Source of the DNA: Cupriavidus sp. U2
GTDB lineage: Bacteria > Pseudomonadota > Gammaproteobacteria > Burkholderiales > Burkholderiaceae
DNA: 64,000 nt
Direction of reading: 5' to 3'
Assembly: GCF_009663685.2 (NCBI RefSeq)
Contig: NZ_RCOG02000006.1
Coordinates: forward strand, 62,001 to 126,000
This document shows positions 53,724 through 61,943 of the stretch, piece after piece. A program made the position numbers and the translations under genes. Below the pieces are notes generated by a model that saw only the letters and a list, made by a program, of their open reading frames with translations, ran no database searches and had not been told where the DNA came from. Each line of letters starts with the position of its first letter. The stretch's first letter is position 1.

Positions 53724-54208
53724 ACGATCACCGGCTGGACGACCTGGAAGCGGTGCGCGAGCGCCGGCACGACGATGCCATGCGCGCCATGCAGCAGCAG
53801 CGCGCCCATGTGATGCAGGGCCTGCAGGCCGCCGAGGCGGCGCAGCGCGTGGTCAATGGCGCGCTGGCGGACCGTGCCGCATTCCTGACGCGGCTGCGCG
53901 AAGGCGCGGCGCAGGGCGGCGTATCGGTCGCCGGCCTGCTCGATGCCCAGGGGTGGCAGGCGGCGTTCGATACGCGCATCGCACGCGCCAACGCGCAGCT
54001 GGGCGAGGCGCTGGACGAAGTGGAGCGGCGTCGCGCGGCGTTCGACGAAAGCCGCCGGGAACTGCTGCGCGCGCATGCGCGGCTGCACGGCGTGCGCGAG
54101 CTGGTGTCGCGCCTGCGTGACGAGGCCCGTCACGCAGGGGACCGGCACGAGGAAGACGCGGTCGAGGAAGCGGCCGTGCGGGGCTGGCATCGCCAGTCGG
54201 AGGGCTAG
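53720..54208 (+). CDS. sctO: T3SS ATPase stalk protein SctO
   Basis: 162 residues, almost entirely a two-helix coiled coil ([45 protein letters not shown]), the FliJ/YscO fold that inserts into the SctN hexamer. Sequence identity in the family is low, so the assignment uses the fold pattern and position directly after sctN. The gene that normally follows, sctP, is absent: sctT begins 3 nt later. Confidence 0.88.
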   Translation: MNDHRLDDLEAVRERRHDDAMRAMQQQRAHVMQGLQAAEAAQRVVNGALADRAAFLTRLREGAAQGGVSVAGLLDAQGWQAAFDTRIARANAQLGEALDEVERRRAAFDESRRELLRAHARLHGVRELVSRLRDEARHAGDRHEEDAVEEAAVRGWHRQSEG

Positions 54209-54210
54209 GC

Positions 54211-55026
54211 ATGCAGGGCGCGATGATCGATCCGGCGTGGCTGTTCCATTGGGGACGCGAGGTCATCATGCCCATCGTCATGGTGATGCCGCGGCTGCTG
54301 ACGGCGTTCACGGTGCTGCCGTTCCTGTCGCAGCAGGCCATTCCTGGCGTGGCGCGCAACGGCGTGGTACTGGCCATCGCGCTGTTCGTGTCGCCGGGCG
54401 CGCGTATCGACCTGGACCACATGGCGGGCGGGCTCTGGCTGGCGCTGATCTTCAAGGAAGCGTTCATCGGCCTGCTGCTGGGCATGGCGTTCGGGCTGTT
54501 CTTCGTGGCGCTCCAGATGGTGGGCGAACTGATCGACTTCCAGACCGGCTCGGGCAACGCGACGTTCTTCGACCCGGTGACGCAACAGGAGGACGGGCCG
54601 ATGGAGAACCTGCTGTCGCACCTGGGGATTGCGCTGTTCGCCGCGTTTGGCGGCTTCTTTGCGATGACGGGCGTGATCGTCGAGTCGTTCGCGTTCTGGC
54701 CGGTGATGTCGTTCGGGCCGGAGATGTCGCTGGCGTCGCTGGGCTTTGCCACCGCCTATGCCGGCACGATGTTCTCGTGGGTGGTCAAGCTTGCCGCGCC
54801 GATCCTGCTGTTGCTGGTGATCGTGGAACTCGGCTTCGCGCTGATTGCGCGGTTCGTGCCGCAGTTCGACGTGTTCCAGTTCGCCCAGCCGGTGAAGATC
54901 ACCGTCGCCCTGCTGATGCTGGCCCTGATGCTGGCCGTGATGGTCGACACGCTGCAGGGCTTTCTGCGGCCTGACAACCTGCTGATCGAACTGCTGCGGC
55001 GCGGCGCGGCAGGGGTCTCGCCATGA
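54211..55026 (+). CDS. sctT: T3SS export apparatus protein SctT
   Basis: 271 residues, about six to seven hydrophobic helices. Landmarks: VMPRLLTAFTVLPFLS, FKEAFIGLLLGMAFGLFFVALQMVGELIDFQTGSGNATFFDPVTQQE and VELGFALIARFVPQFDVFQFAQPVKITVALLML. SctT completes the gate with SctR and SctS. GGAGGG precedes the ATG. It overlaps sctU by ATGA. Confidence 0.95.
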   Translation: MQGAMIDPAWLFHWGREVIMPIVMVMPRLLTAFTVLPFLSQQAIPGVARNGVVLAIALFVSPGARIDLDHMAGGLWLALIFKEAFIGLLLGMAFGLFFVALQMVGELIDFQTGSGNATFFDPVTQQEDGPMENLLSHLGIALFAAFGGFFAMTGVIVESFAFWPVMSFGPEMSLASLGFATAYAGTMFSWVVKLAAPILLLLVIVELGFALIARFVPQFDVFQFAQPVKITVALLMLALMLAVMVDTLQGFLRPDNLLIELLRRGAAGVSP

Positions 55027-56063
55027 GCGACAGCAGCGAAAAGAACCTGGAAGCCACCCACCGCAAGCTGGAGGATGCCCGCAAGCGCGGCGAGGTGCCG
55101 CGCAGCAGCGACGTCACGTCGGCGGTGGTGTTCCTGGGCGTGCTGGCGGTGCTGTGGGTGCTGGGCCGTTATTTCGTGCGCCTGTTCCAGGCACTGTGGC
55201 ACAACGCCATGGGTGCGGTGCCGCAGCATCTGCAGGACCAGCAGATGCTGGTGCTGGGCGAGGCCAGCGCGCGGCTGCTGTTGATGGGCGCGCTGCCCGT
55301 GGCGGTGGTGGCGCTGCTTTGCGGCATCGTGGGCGCGTTCGTGCAGGTGGGGCCGCTGGTGGCTTTCGAGCAGATCAAGCCGAACCTGAGCCGGCTCAAT
55401 CCGGCCGAAGGTTTGAAACGGATGTTCGCCGTTCGCAACCTGCTGAACCTGGCCAAGATTCTGCTGAAGATCGCCTTGCTGGCCGGACTGGTCTACGTGC
55501 TGGCGCGCGGCGCGATCGAGGACGGTGTGCGCACCGGGCATGCCCGGCCTGCCGAGATCCTGGTGCTGATTGCCTGGATCCTGCTGCGCATGTGCTGTTG
55601 GGCAGCGCTGATCTTCCTGGTCATGGCGGTCATCGACTATGTGCACGAGCGCCACGAGTTCATGAAGCAGCAGCGCATGAGCGTGGAGGAGTACCGCCGC
55701 GAGCACCGCGAGACGCAAGGCGATCCGATCGTGGCCGGCCGGCGGCGGGCCGCGTTCTTCGAGGCGGCGTTCTTCGGGGTGGGTGAGCGCGTGCGCGTAT
55801 CGACGGCGGTGGTCTATTCCACGCAGTACGCGGTGGCGCTGCGCTACGACGGGCCCGGCACATTGCCGCGCGTGCTGGCCAAGGGTGGCGCGCAGGTGGC
55901 GGCGCGCATCCGCCAGGCCGCCGCTGACTACCTGATTCCGTCGGCGTTCGATTCGGACCTGGCGATGCAGCTCTATCTGAAGGTGCCGCTGGACCGCCCG
56001 ATCGACCGCGACCTGTTCGAGCGGGTGGCTGAACTGATGCGCTGGGCGACGGGCGAGACGTGA
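55023..56063 (+). CDS. sctU: T3SS export switch protein SctU with altered NPTH site
   Basis: 346 residues. Membrane domain of four helices starts with ATHRKLEDARKRGEVPRSSDV. The cytoplasmic domain has the linker HRETQGDPIVAGRRR and the block VVYSTQYAVALRYDG, which aligns with VVNPTHIAVALRYDP. Thus N-P-T-H, where SctU normally self-cleaves between N and P to switch from needle to effector export, is replaced by Y265-S-T-Q268. The rest of the fold is conserved, so this is not a decayed gene. It suggests an export gate that cannot autocleave. Confidence 0.93.
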   Translation: MSDSSEKNLEATHRKLEDARKRGEVPRSSDVTSAVVFLGVLAVLWVLGRYFVRLFQALWHNAMGAVPQHLQDQQMLVLGEASARLLLMGALPVAVVALLCGIVGAFVQVGPLVAFEQIKPNLSRLNPAEGLKRMFAVRNLLNLAKILLKIALLAGLVYVLARGAIEDGVRTGHARPAEILVLIAWILLRMCCWAALIFLVMAVIDYVHERHEFMKQQRMSVEEYRREHRETQGDPIVAGRRRAAFFEAAFFGVGERVRVSTAVVYSTQYAVALRYDGPGTLPRVLAKGGAQVAARIRQAAADYLIPSAFDSDLAMQLYLKVPLDRPIDRDLFERVAELMRWATGET

Positions 56064-56089
56064 GCCACGGGGGCTTGTCAGGCGAACGC

Positions 56090-57052
56090 TCAGGCCTCCG
56101 CCAGCACTTCGCGCGGCCCGCCGATGCGCACGCCCGCGGGGCGCAGCAGCGTTGCCGCCGCCGCCAGCTGCACGCGGTTGCGAACGCCAAAGTGGCTGCG
56201 CAGGCGGCGCATGTGATAGTCGACGTTGAAGACCGACATCGCCATCTGGCGCGCGATCTGTTTGTCGGACAGGCCCTGCGCCAGGCAGGCCAGGATTTCG
56301 CGCTGCACATCGGACAGGCCCTCGCGCGGCTTTTCGGCCGTGGCCGGAATCTCCGCGTGGCAGGTCAGGAATTCATGCAGCCCAAGCCCCAGCGTCAGCG
56401 CCTGGCCCAGCACGGTGTCGCCAATCCAGCGCCGGCTCTCGATGCCCGACATGAAGCTGATGATGACGATATCGCTGGTGCTGGGCATCGGCAGGTTCAG
56501 GAATACCCCGCTGCGGATGCCGGCATCGCGCAGGTCGTCCAGAAAGCGCCGCAGTCGCAGCGGCGTGGCCTTGCCGTCGATGCCCTGTTCGAGGTCGTCG
56601 GCATCCCACACCATCGGCAGGCCAAACATGCCGGGCTGGGGGTTGCGCGGATCGATCTCGAAGTACCGCTCGCGGAAATAGCGGTCGCGCCAGCCGGGCG
56701 CCGTGTACGTGTCGAAGAACGTGCGCGGCTGGATCTGGCCCCCGACGTTGGCGGCGGTGCCATAGCCGAGATAGTCGAAGCCGATGGCGTGAATGGCGGC
56801 CTGCATCACGCCGCAGCGCCCCTCGTGCGTGCCTTCGGCAGCCAGCGCCGAAACCAGGCCGGGCGTGCCGCCCTGGCGGGGCCTGCCGCGCGTGGGAACG
56901 ATATGCCGTTCGCCATAGAACCGCACACCGTGATGCGTGACCGCCATCGATGGTGGCGTGTGTGCCGGCCGCGTGTTGCGCAGCGTGTTTGCGATATCCA
57001 TGCCTGACGCCCCCGCGTCCTGGCCGGGCATGACTGCCTCTACTCTGGTCAT
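56090..57052 (-). CDS. LuxR-family regulator with autoinducer-binding domain (LuxR solo)
   Basis: 320 residues, ATG preceded by GGAGG. Residues about 65-220 resemble the acyl-homoserine-lactone-binding domain, with the conserved Asp-Pro of YFEIDPRNPQ and the Trp of GLPMVWDADD. The C-terminal GerE HTH reads LSDVQREILACLAQGLSDKQIARQMAMSVFNVDYHMRRLRSHFGV. There is no LuxI synthase in the window, so it is a solo. It converges on sctU and may respond to foreign signals or non-AHL ligands to control the T3SS. Confidence 0.88.
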   Translation of the reverse strand: MTRVEAVMPGQDAGASGMDIANTLRNTRPAHTPPSMAVTHHGVRFYGERHIVPTRGRPRQGGTPGLVSALAAEGTHEGRCGVMQAAIHAIGFDYLGYGTAANVGGQIQPRTFFDTYTAPGWRDRYFRERYFEIDPRNPQPGMFGLPMVWDADDLEQGIDGKATPLRLRRFLDDLRDAGIRSGVFLNLPMPSTSDIVIISFMSGIESRRWIGDTVLGQALTLGLGLHEFLTCHAEIPATAEKPREGLSDVQREILACLAQGLSDKQIARQMAMSVFNVDYHMRRLRSHFGVRNRVQLAAAATLLRPAGVRIGGPREVLAEA

Positions 57053-57618
57053 AAGGCCTCCGTGCGTATGCCTGCTGCGCGGTATGCCAGCCTTGTGAGC
57101 CTGCTGCCGCGCCTCCCGTTCGAGCTGCCGTCAGCGCGCCAGGATTCGCGCCACGGCGGCATGGTCGAATCGCTGCACCGGAACACTGGTGCAGGCATCG
57201 CCACGCCTTGTCGAGGGGCGCCATCATGACGTCGAGCCGGCTGGCTCACATACTGCTGCTGACCCGGAATCCCGTCTGGATTGCCGATTGACCCGGCCAA
57301 CCGTGGCCGTGCTGTCGTTTCTTGTGTTGACGCTTTTTTTCCACCGCGACGCCGGCCGGTGTGCTGGCCGGCGTATTGCCCGACCGCAGGCGGGCTGGGC
57401 CTCTCGCGCGCCCCCGTAAGAGGGATAGGGCCGGGTGCCGCGCGGACGCTGCCGTGTCATTGTGTTTCTGGGCGGCAAGGTACCGGGCGACTGCGCGTCA
57501 GAAGCGTACGCCAGTCTGTGTCGTCGCCGCAAGCGCCGTGGCGCCGTTGCCACTTTCGGTTACTGGCCGGTTACACATGGCCATGTTGCATCGCTTCGTG
57601 ATATGTCGCCGGGGACAC
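57053..57618. other. Gene-free interval between LuxR solo and MFS gene
   Basis: 566 bp with only short overlapping frames and no ribosome-binding site, family motif or inverted repeat I can recognise. It must contain the promoter of the LuxR-solo gene at its left end. GC stays high. Confidence 0.5.
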
Positions 57619-58953
57619 CTACGCGTCCAGCGGCTTGCCGCGTGTTTCCGGCAGCGTCAGCGCGGCCAGGATCAGCACGCCGTAGGCCGCCGCCGCGAAG
57701 ATGCCGATCGCGTGGCCCAGCGACATCTGCTGGCTCACCTGGCCGATCAGGAACGGGAAGAACGCACCGATCGCCCGGCCCACGTTGTAGCAGAAGCCCT
57801 GGCCTGATCCGCGCACGCTGGTGGGGAACAGCTCGGTCAGCAACGCCCCCATGCCCGAGAAAATGCCCGAGGCAAAGAAGCCCAGCGGAAAGCCCAGCAG
57901 CAGCATCAGCGTGTTGCTGACGGGAATATGCGTGTACGCCAGCGCGATCGTCATCGACCCGATCGCGAACAGGATGAAGTTGCGCTTGCGGCCGATGCGG
58001 TCGGTCAGGTAGGCACTGATCACGTAGCCGATATAGGAGCCCACGATCACCATGGCCAGATACCCGCCCGTGCCCAGCACCGTCAGGTTGCGCTCTGTCT
58101 TCAGGAACGTCGGCAGCCAGGTGGTGATGGCGTAGTAGCCGCCCTGCGCGCCGGTGGTCAGCAGCGCGGCGCGCACCGTGATGGACAGCAGGCCCGGCGA
58201 GAAGATGGCGGCGAACGACTTGCGGTCGGCGGCGCCCTGGCCGGCCTTGGCCTTGTGCTCGACGTAGACCTCCGGCTCCTTGACCATCCGGCGCAGCAGG
58301 ATCACGAACACCGCTGGCAGCAGCCCGATCAGGAACAGCGCACGCCAGGCGGTTTCGGGCGGCAGCAGCGAGAACACCAGCGCGTACAGCAGCGCCGACA
58401 GGCCCCAGCCGATGGCCCAGCCGGCCTGCACCATGCCCACGGCCTTGCCACGGTCCTTTGCGCGGATGGCTTCGCCAATCAGCACGGCGCCGGCTGTCCA
58501 TTCGCCGCCAAAGCCGAAGCCCATCAGCGCACGCGCGATCAGTAACTGTTCGTAGTTCTGCGCCAGGCCGCACAGGAACGTGAAGAACGCGAACCAGAGG
58601 ATGGTCAGCTGCAGGGTGCGCACGCGGCCGATGCGGTCCGACAGGATGCCGGCCACCCAGCCACCGGCCGCCGATGTCAACAGCGTGGCAGTACCGATGA
58701 AGCCCGCGTCTGCGCGCGAGATGCCCCAGGTGGCGATCAGCGTCGGGATCACGAAGCTCAGGAACTGCGTGTCCATGGCGTCGAGCGCGTACCCGACCTT
58801 GCAGCTCCAGAACGTGCGCCGCTCGTTGGGGGTGATGTCGCGATACCAGGAGAAGAAGCCGCGCTGCGGCTCGGCCTGCGCGTCGGGGTGTGCGCCGGCC
58901 AGGTGCGACGATGGCTTGTCCGGGCCCGGGATGCTGCCAATCTGCGTGTCCAT
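57619..58953 (-). CDS. MFS transporter, carboxylate/shikimate type
   Basis: 444 residues, 12 predicted helices. Loop 2-3 motif GILSDRIGRVRTLQL, GFGFGGEWTAGAVLIGEAIRAKDRG and the C-terminal repeat YLTDRIGRKRNF with LTELFPTSVRGSGQGFCYNVGRAIGAFFP place it in the metabolite:H+ symporter group (KgtP/ShiA/NanT-like). Start MDTQIGS with AGAGGA upstream; longer frames lack conservation. The LysR-type and putative hydro-lyase genes 1-2 kb away hint at a shared catabolic task, but orientation differs. Confidence 0.9.
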   Translation of the reverse strand: MDTQIGSIPGPDKPSSHLAGAHPDAQAEPQRGFFSWYRDITPNERRTFWSCKVGYALDAMDTQFLSFVIPTLIATWGISRADAGFIGTATLLTSAAGGWVAGILSDRIGRVRTLQLTILWFAFFTFLCGLAQNYEQLLIARALMGFGFGGEWTAGAVLIGEAIRAKDRGKAVGMVQAGWAIGWGLSALLYALVFSLLPPETAWRALFLIGLLPAVFVILLRRMVKEPEVYVEHKAKAGQGAADRKSFAAIFSPGLLSITVRAALLTTGAQGGYYAITTWLPTFLKTERNLTVLGTGGYLAMVIVGSYIGYVISAYLTDRIGRKRNFILFAIGSMTIALAYTHIPVSNTLMLLLGFPLGFFASGIFSGMGALLTELFPTSVRGSGQGFCYNVGRAIGAFFPFLIGQVSQQMSLGHAIGIFAAAAYGVLILAALTLPETRGKPLDA

Positions 58954-59229
58954 GCAATCCTCTTCGTGGTGAGCGCGCTGGCTGGCCGTGGAACCCAGGC
59001 TGGCAGCGTCGTTGGTGCCTGCATTCTTGAAACCGGGACCGCTGCACGTCCAACTACTTTTTCGGGCAAGGTCCGATAAAAAAAATTGAATCCTGTGCTG
59101 CAAGCCAGTACGAAAGCGGGATGCCGGGTGATGCACCGGCGCGGGGCTTTCGGGTAATCCCTGAGCGTCGGGCCCGGACCGTACCCACGACAAGGCGGTA
59201 AGCATACGGCGCGCCAGCCGGCACATTCG

Positions 59230-59302
59230 CTACGGAAATCCGTAGCAGCCGGGGCACTACGAGTGCTCGGTAATGGCCTTGCGCGCAGGTAGCCGCTACG
59301 CT
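59230..59302 (+). promoter_or_regulatory. Two 16-bp dyads and -10-like box upstream of the secreted SRPBCC gene
   Basis: CTACGGAAATCCGTAG (59230-59245, a perfect 7-bp inverted repeat) and CTACGAGTGCTCGGTA (59257-59272), then TACGCT at 59297-59302, 24 nt after the second dyad: the same spacing as upstream of sctV. It lies in the 386-bp gene-free interval 58954-59339, closer to the plus-strand gene than to the MFS gene. Confidence 0.65.
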
Positions 59303-59339
59303 TGTGCCCGTCCCCATTCATGCCGCCAGCTTCCCCATC

Positions 59340-59903
59340 ATGCGTCCATTGAAAGCGGTGTCCGCCGCCTTGCTTCTTGCCCTTGCGTGTGCCGCCGCGC
59401 ATGCGCAGATGACGCCGGTGGAGCGGTCTATCCTGGTGCAGGCATCACCCGATCGGGTGTGGCTGCTCGGCGGCGACTATTGCGCCATCGCCCGATGGGA
59501 TGCCGCACTGCGACGGTGCGATGTCGTGCTGGGCAACGGCGCGCCGGGAACGGTGCGGCGCATGGTCTATCGTGCGGGGGGGCTGCCGGCGGTGGACGTG
59601 CTGACCGATCGCGGCCCATGGTCGTACAGCTACCGCAAGCTGTCGGGCCACACGCGCGGCCGCTGGCAGGTGGCGGCCGGGCCGGATGCAGGCACCACAG
59701 TCGTCACGTGGCAGGTATGGCTGGACCCCTTCGCGCTGCCCAACGGCGCGGGATCGGAATACCCGCTGGCGCTTGGTGACGAGATGCTGGGCGCGATGGA
59801 GCGGCTGCGGCAGCGCGCCGAGGCCGACGAGCGCGAGGCTGCGGCCGAGGCACGGGAAGCGGCGCTACGCACCACGCCGGCGTTTTCGATGGAGGGGAGT
59901 TGA
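59340..59903 (+). CDS. Secreted SRPBCC/polyketide-cyclase-like protein
   Basis: 187 residues. Signal peptide MRPLKAVSAALLLALACAAAHAQ, then a START/Bet v1-like helix-grip domain: VERSILVQASPDRVWLLGGDY, VRRMVYRAGGLPAVDVLTDRGPWSYSYRKLSG and TTVVTWQVWLDPF. Such folds bind hydrophobic ligands. The C-terminal 30 residues are Glu/Ala-rich and helical. The two T3SS-type dyads upstream make it a candidate co-regulated protein, although a Sec signal means it is not a type III substrate itself. Confidence 0.82.
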   Translation: MRPLKAVSAALLLALACAAAHAQMTPVERSILVQASPDRVWLLGGDYCAIARWDAALRRCDVVLGNGAPGTVRRMVYRAGGLPAVDVLTDRGPWSYSYRKLSGHTRGRWQVAAGPDAGTTVVTWQVWLDPFALPNGAGSEYPLALGDEMLGAMERLRQRAEADEREAAAEAREAALRTTPAFSMEGS

Positions 59904-59966
59904 CAGCGGCGCGCGCGGGCCGCAAGGTCTGGTCTGCTTCGGCATCGTGCCGGTCCTTTCATCGCC

Positions 59967-60896
59967 ATGAACCTGCGCTTTCTTGAAACCTTCGTCTGGG
60001 TGGCGCGGCTGCGCAGCTTCCGGCTGACAGCCGAAAAGCTGTTCAGCACGCAGGCCTCGATTTCCAGCCGCATTGCGGTGCTGGAAGAAGACCTCGGTGT
60101 CAGGCTGTTCCTGCGCGATTCGCGCGGCGTCACGCTCACGCCCGAGGGGCAGCGCGTGCTCGACTACGCCGAGAAGATGGTGCACACGATGCACCAGATG
60201 CGGCAGTCGCTGGACCGGTCGCGCATTATCGGCGGGCGGGTGCGCATCGGGGCGATGGATTCCGTCATCCATACCTGGCTGTCCACCGTGGTCAAGCGCG
60301 CCATGGCGACGTATCCCGAGCTGGAGATCGAACTGACCGCCGACGCGGCGATGAATCTCTGCGACCAGCTGCAGAAGGGGTATCTCGACGTGATCTTCCA
60401 GACCGACCTGATGCGGCTGGAAACGGTGCGCAATATCGAGCTGGCGCGCTACCCGATCCGCTGGATCGTGGCCACCGGCAGCGCCTTCAACCGCCCCTAC
60501 GCGTCGCTGGAGGAACTGGGCGCCGAGCGCGTGATCACCTTCGTCAAGAATTCGCGGCCGCACCAGGACATCCTGAGCCTGTTCCATCTGAACGGCGTGG
60601 CGTCGCCGCGCATCAACTGCGTGAATTCCGTGGCCGCGATGACGCGACTGATCGGCGACGGCTTCGGCATCGGTGCCGTGCCGCCGGCCCTGGTGCGCAA
60701 GGAACTGGCCGAAGGCACGCTGTCGGTGGTGGAGATCGACAACCACCCGCCGCCGCTGGAGATCGTGGCGTCATGGCGCATCGGCGCCGGGCTGGAAGTG
60801 CACGAATCGGTGGTGGAGCTGGCCACCCAGGTGGTGGCGGACTTCTGCGCCGACGTGGGTGAGGAGATGGCCACACCGGCCCACGGACCTTCGTAG
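59967..60896 (+). CDS. LysR-family transcriptional regulator
   Basis: 309 residues. HTH MNLRFLETFVWVARLRSFRLTAEKLFSTQASISSRIAVLEEDLGVRLFLRDSRGVTLTPEG in parts, and the substrate-binding domain with VRIGAMDSVIHTWLSTVV and FQTDLMRLETVRNIELARYPIRWIVA. It lies 63 nt after the SRPBCC gene and 109 nt before the hydro-lyase gene, all plus strand, and probably regulates the hydro-lyase and/or the MFS transporter gene. Confidence 0.93.
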   Translation: MNLRFLETFVWVARLRSFRLTAEKLFSTQASISSRIAVLEEDLGVRLFLRDSRGVTLTPEGQRVLDYAEKMVHTMHQMRQSLDRSRIIGGRVRIGAMDSVIHTWLSTVVKRAMATYPELEIELTADAAMNLCDQLQKGYLDVIFQTDLMRLETVRNIELARYPIRWIVATGSAFNRPYASLEELGAERVITFVKNSRPHQDILSLFHLNGVASPRINCVNSVAAMTRLIGDGFGIGAVPPALVRKELAEGTLSVVEIDNHPPPLEIVASWRIGAGLEVHESVVELATQVVADFCADVGEEMATPAHGPS

Positions 60897-61005
60897 TCAT
60901 CGGAATTGTCTATCGCGCGAGGCGCGAAAGATTTGTTGGACGGCCTGCGTGCGCGGCCACCAGAATCGGTTGCACAACCAGATTCCGTGAGACACACGCC
61001 GCACC

Positions 61006-61809
61006 ATGAACCACCCGCTCCAGCACGCCGCATCGATCCTGCCCGACGACCCCGCCGCCCTGCGCCGCCTGATCCGCGAGGGCCGCTATCGTGGCCATAC
61101 CAGCGGCCTGGCGCGCGGCCATGTGCAGGCCAACATCGTGATCCTGACGCGCGACTGGGCCTACGACTTCCTGCAGTTCTGCGCGCTCAACCGCAAGGCC
61201 TGCCCGCTGATCGACGTGACCGATCCCGGTGACCCCGTCTTCCGCAACCTGGGCGCCGATGTCGATATCCGCACCGATGTGCCGATGTATCGCGTCTACC
61301 GACACGGCACCGAGTACCACGAGACCACCTCCATTGCCGAACTGTGGCGCGACGACTTCGTGGCGTTTGCCATCGGCTGCTCGTTCTCGTTCGAGCACGC
61401 GCTGCTGGCGGCCAATGTGCCGCTCAAGCACATCAACCTGGGCCGTAACGTGGCGATGTTCCGCACGGACATCGAGACGCGGCCGGCCGGGCGCCTGTCG
61501 GGCAAGCTCGTGGTGTCGATGCGGCCGCTGTCGGCCGCCGATGCGATCCTGGCCACGGAGATCACGGCGCGCTATCCCGACGTGCATGGGGCACCGGTGC
61601 ATATCGGCGATCCGTCGCTGATCGGCATCGACGATATCGAGGCGCCCGACTATGGCGATGCCGTGCCGCTCGATGCGCACGAGATTCCGGTGTTCTGGGC
61701 CTGCGGCGTCACGCCGCAGGCGGTGATCCGCGAAGCCCGGCCCGAGATCTGCATCACGCACGCGCCGGGCTGCATGCTGGTCACCGACCTGGACAACAAC
61801 CGGCTCTGA
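61006..61809 (+). CDS. Putative hydro-lyase (DUF1445 / D-glutamate cyclase-like)
   Basis: 267 residues, the usual family length. Motifs: [75 protein letters not shown] and the C-terminal [32 protein letters not shown]. The family was annotated as hydro-lyases and includes eukaryotic D-glutamate cyclase, so a role in D-glutamate/5-oxoproline or similar metabolism is plausible. Confidence 0.9.
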   Translation: MNHPLQHAASILPDDPAALRRLIREGRYRGHTSGLARGHVQANIVILTRDWAYDFLQFCALNRKACPLIDVTDPGDPVFRNLGADVDIRTDVPMYRVYRHGTEYHETTSIAELWRDDFVAFAIGCSFSFEHALLAANVPLKHINLGRNVAMFRTDIETRPAGRLSGKLVVSMRPLSAADAILATEITARYPDVHGAPVHIGDPSLIGIDDIEAPDYGDAVPLDAHEIPVFWACGVTPQAVIREARPEICITHAPGCMLVTDLDNNRL

Positions 61810-61831
61810 CCGGGCGCGCAGCAGGCCGTCC

Positions 61832-61876
61832 CTACGAGTTTCCTTAGTGTCGCCACGCCCACCGGCGCGCGACAAT
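61832..61876 (+). promoter_or_regulatory. 16-bp dyad and -10-like box upstream of the large coiled-coil gene
   Basis: CTACGAGTTTCCTTAG (61832-61847) followed 23 nt later by GACAAT (61871-61876). It shares the CTACG-N6-xxTAG arrangement and promoter spacing of the dyads before sctV and the SRPBCC gene. ATG of the large protein is 67 nt further. Confidence 0.55.
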
Positions 61877-61943
61877 CCGCCAGTCGGTCGGTAGCGGCCG
61901 GCCTGCCGGCAGCGACGCCGGCGTCCACGTGGAGACAAGCGAC

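Noticed and set aside
41041..56063. Flagellar export genes
   Set aside because: SctC secretin, SctJ lipoprotein, SctI, SctK and SctD occur only in the non-flagellar T3SS, and no flagellin, hook or motor genes are present.
55023..56063. SctU as a pseudogene
   Set aside because: Frame, length, membrane helices, GDP linker and the AVALRYD block are intact; only the four-residue NPTH site differs.
57053..57618. Several short frames in the interval before the MFS gene
   Set aside because: All are short, overlap each other on both strands, and lack ribosome-binding sites and recognisable motifs.
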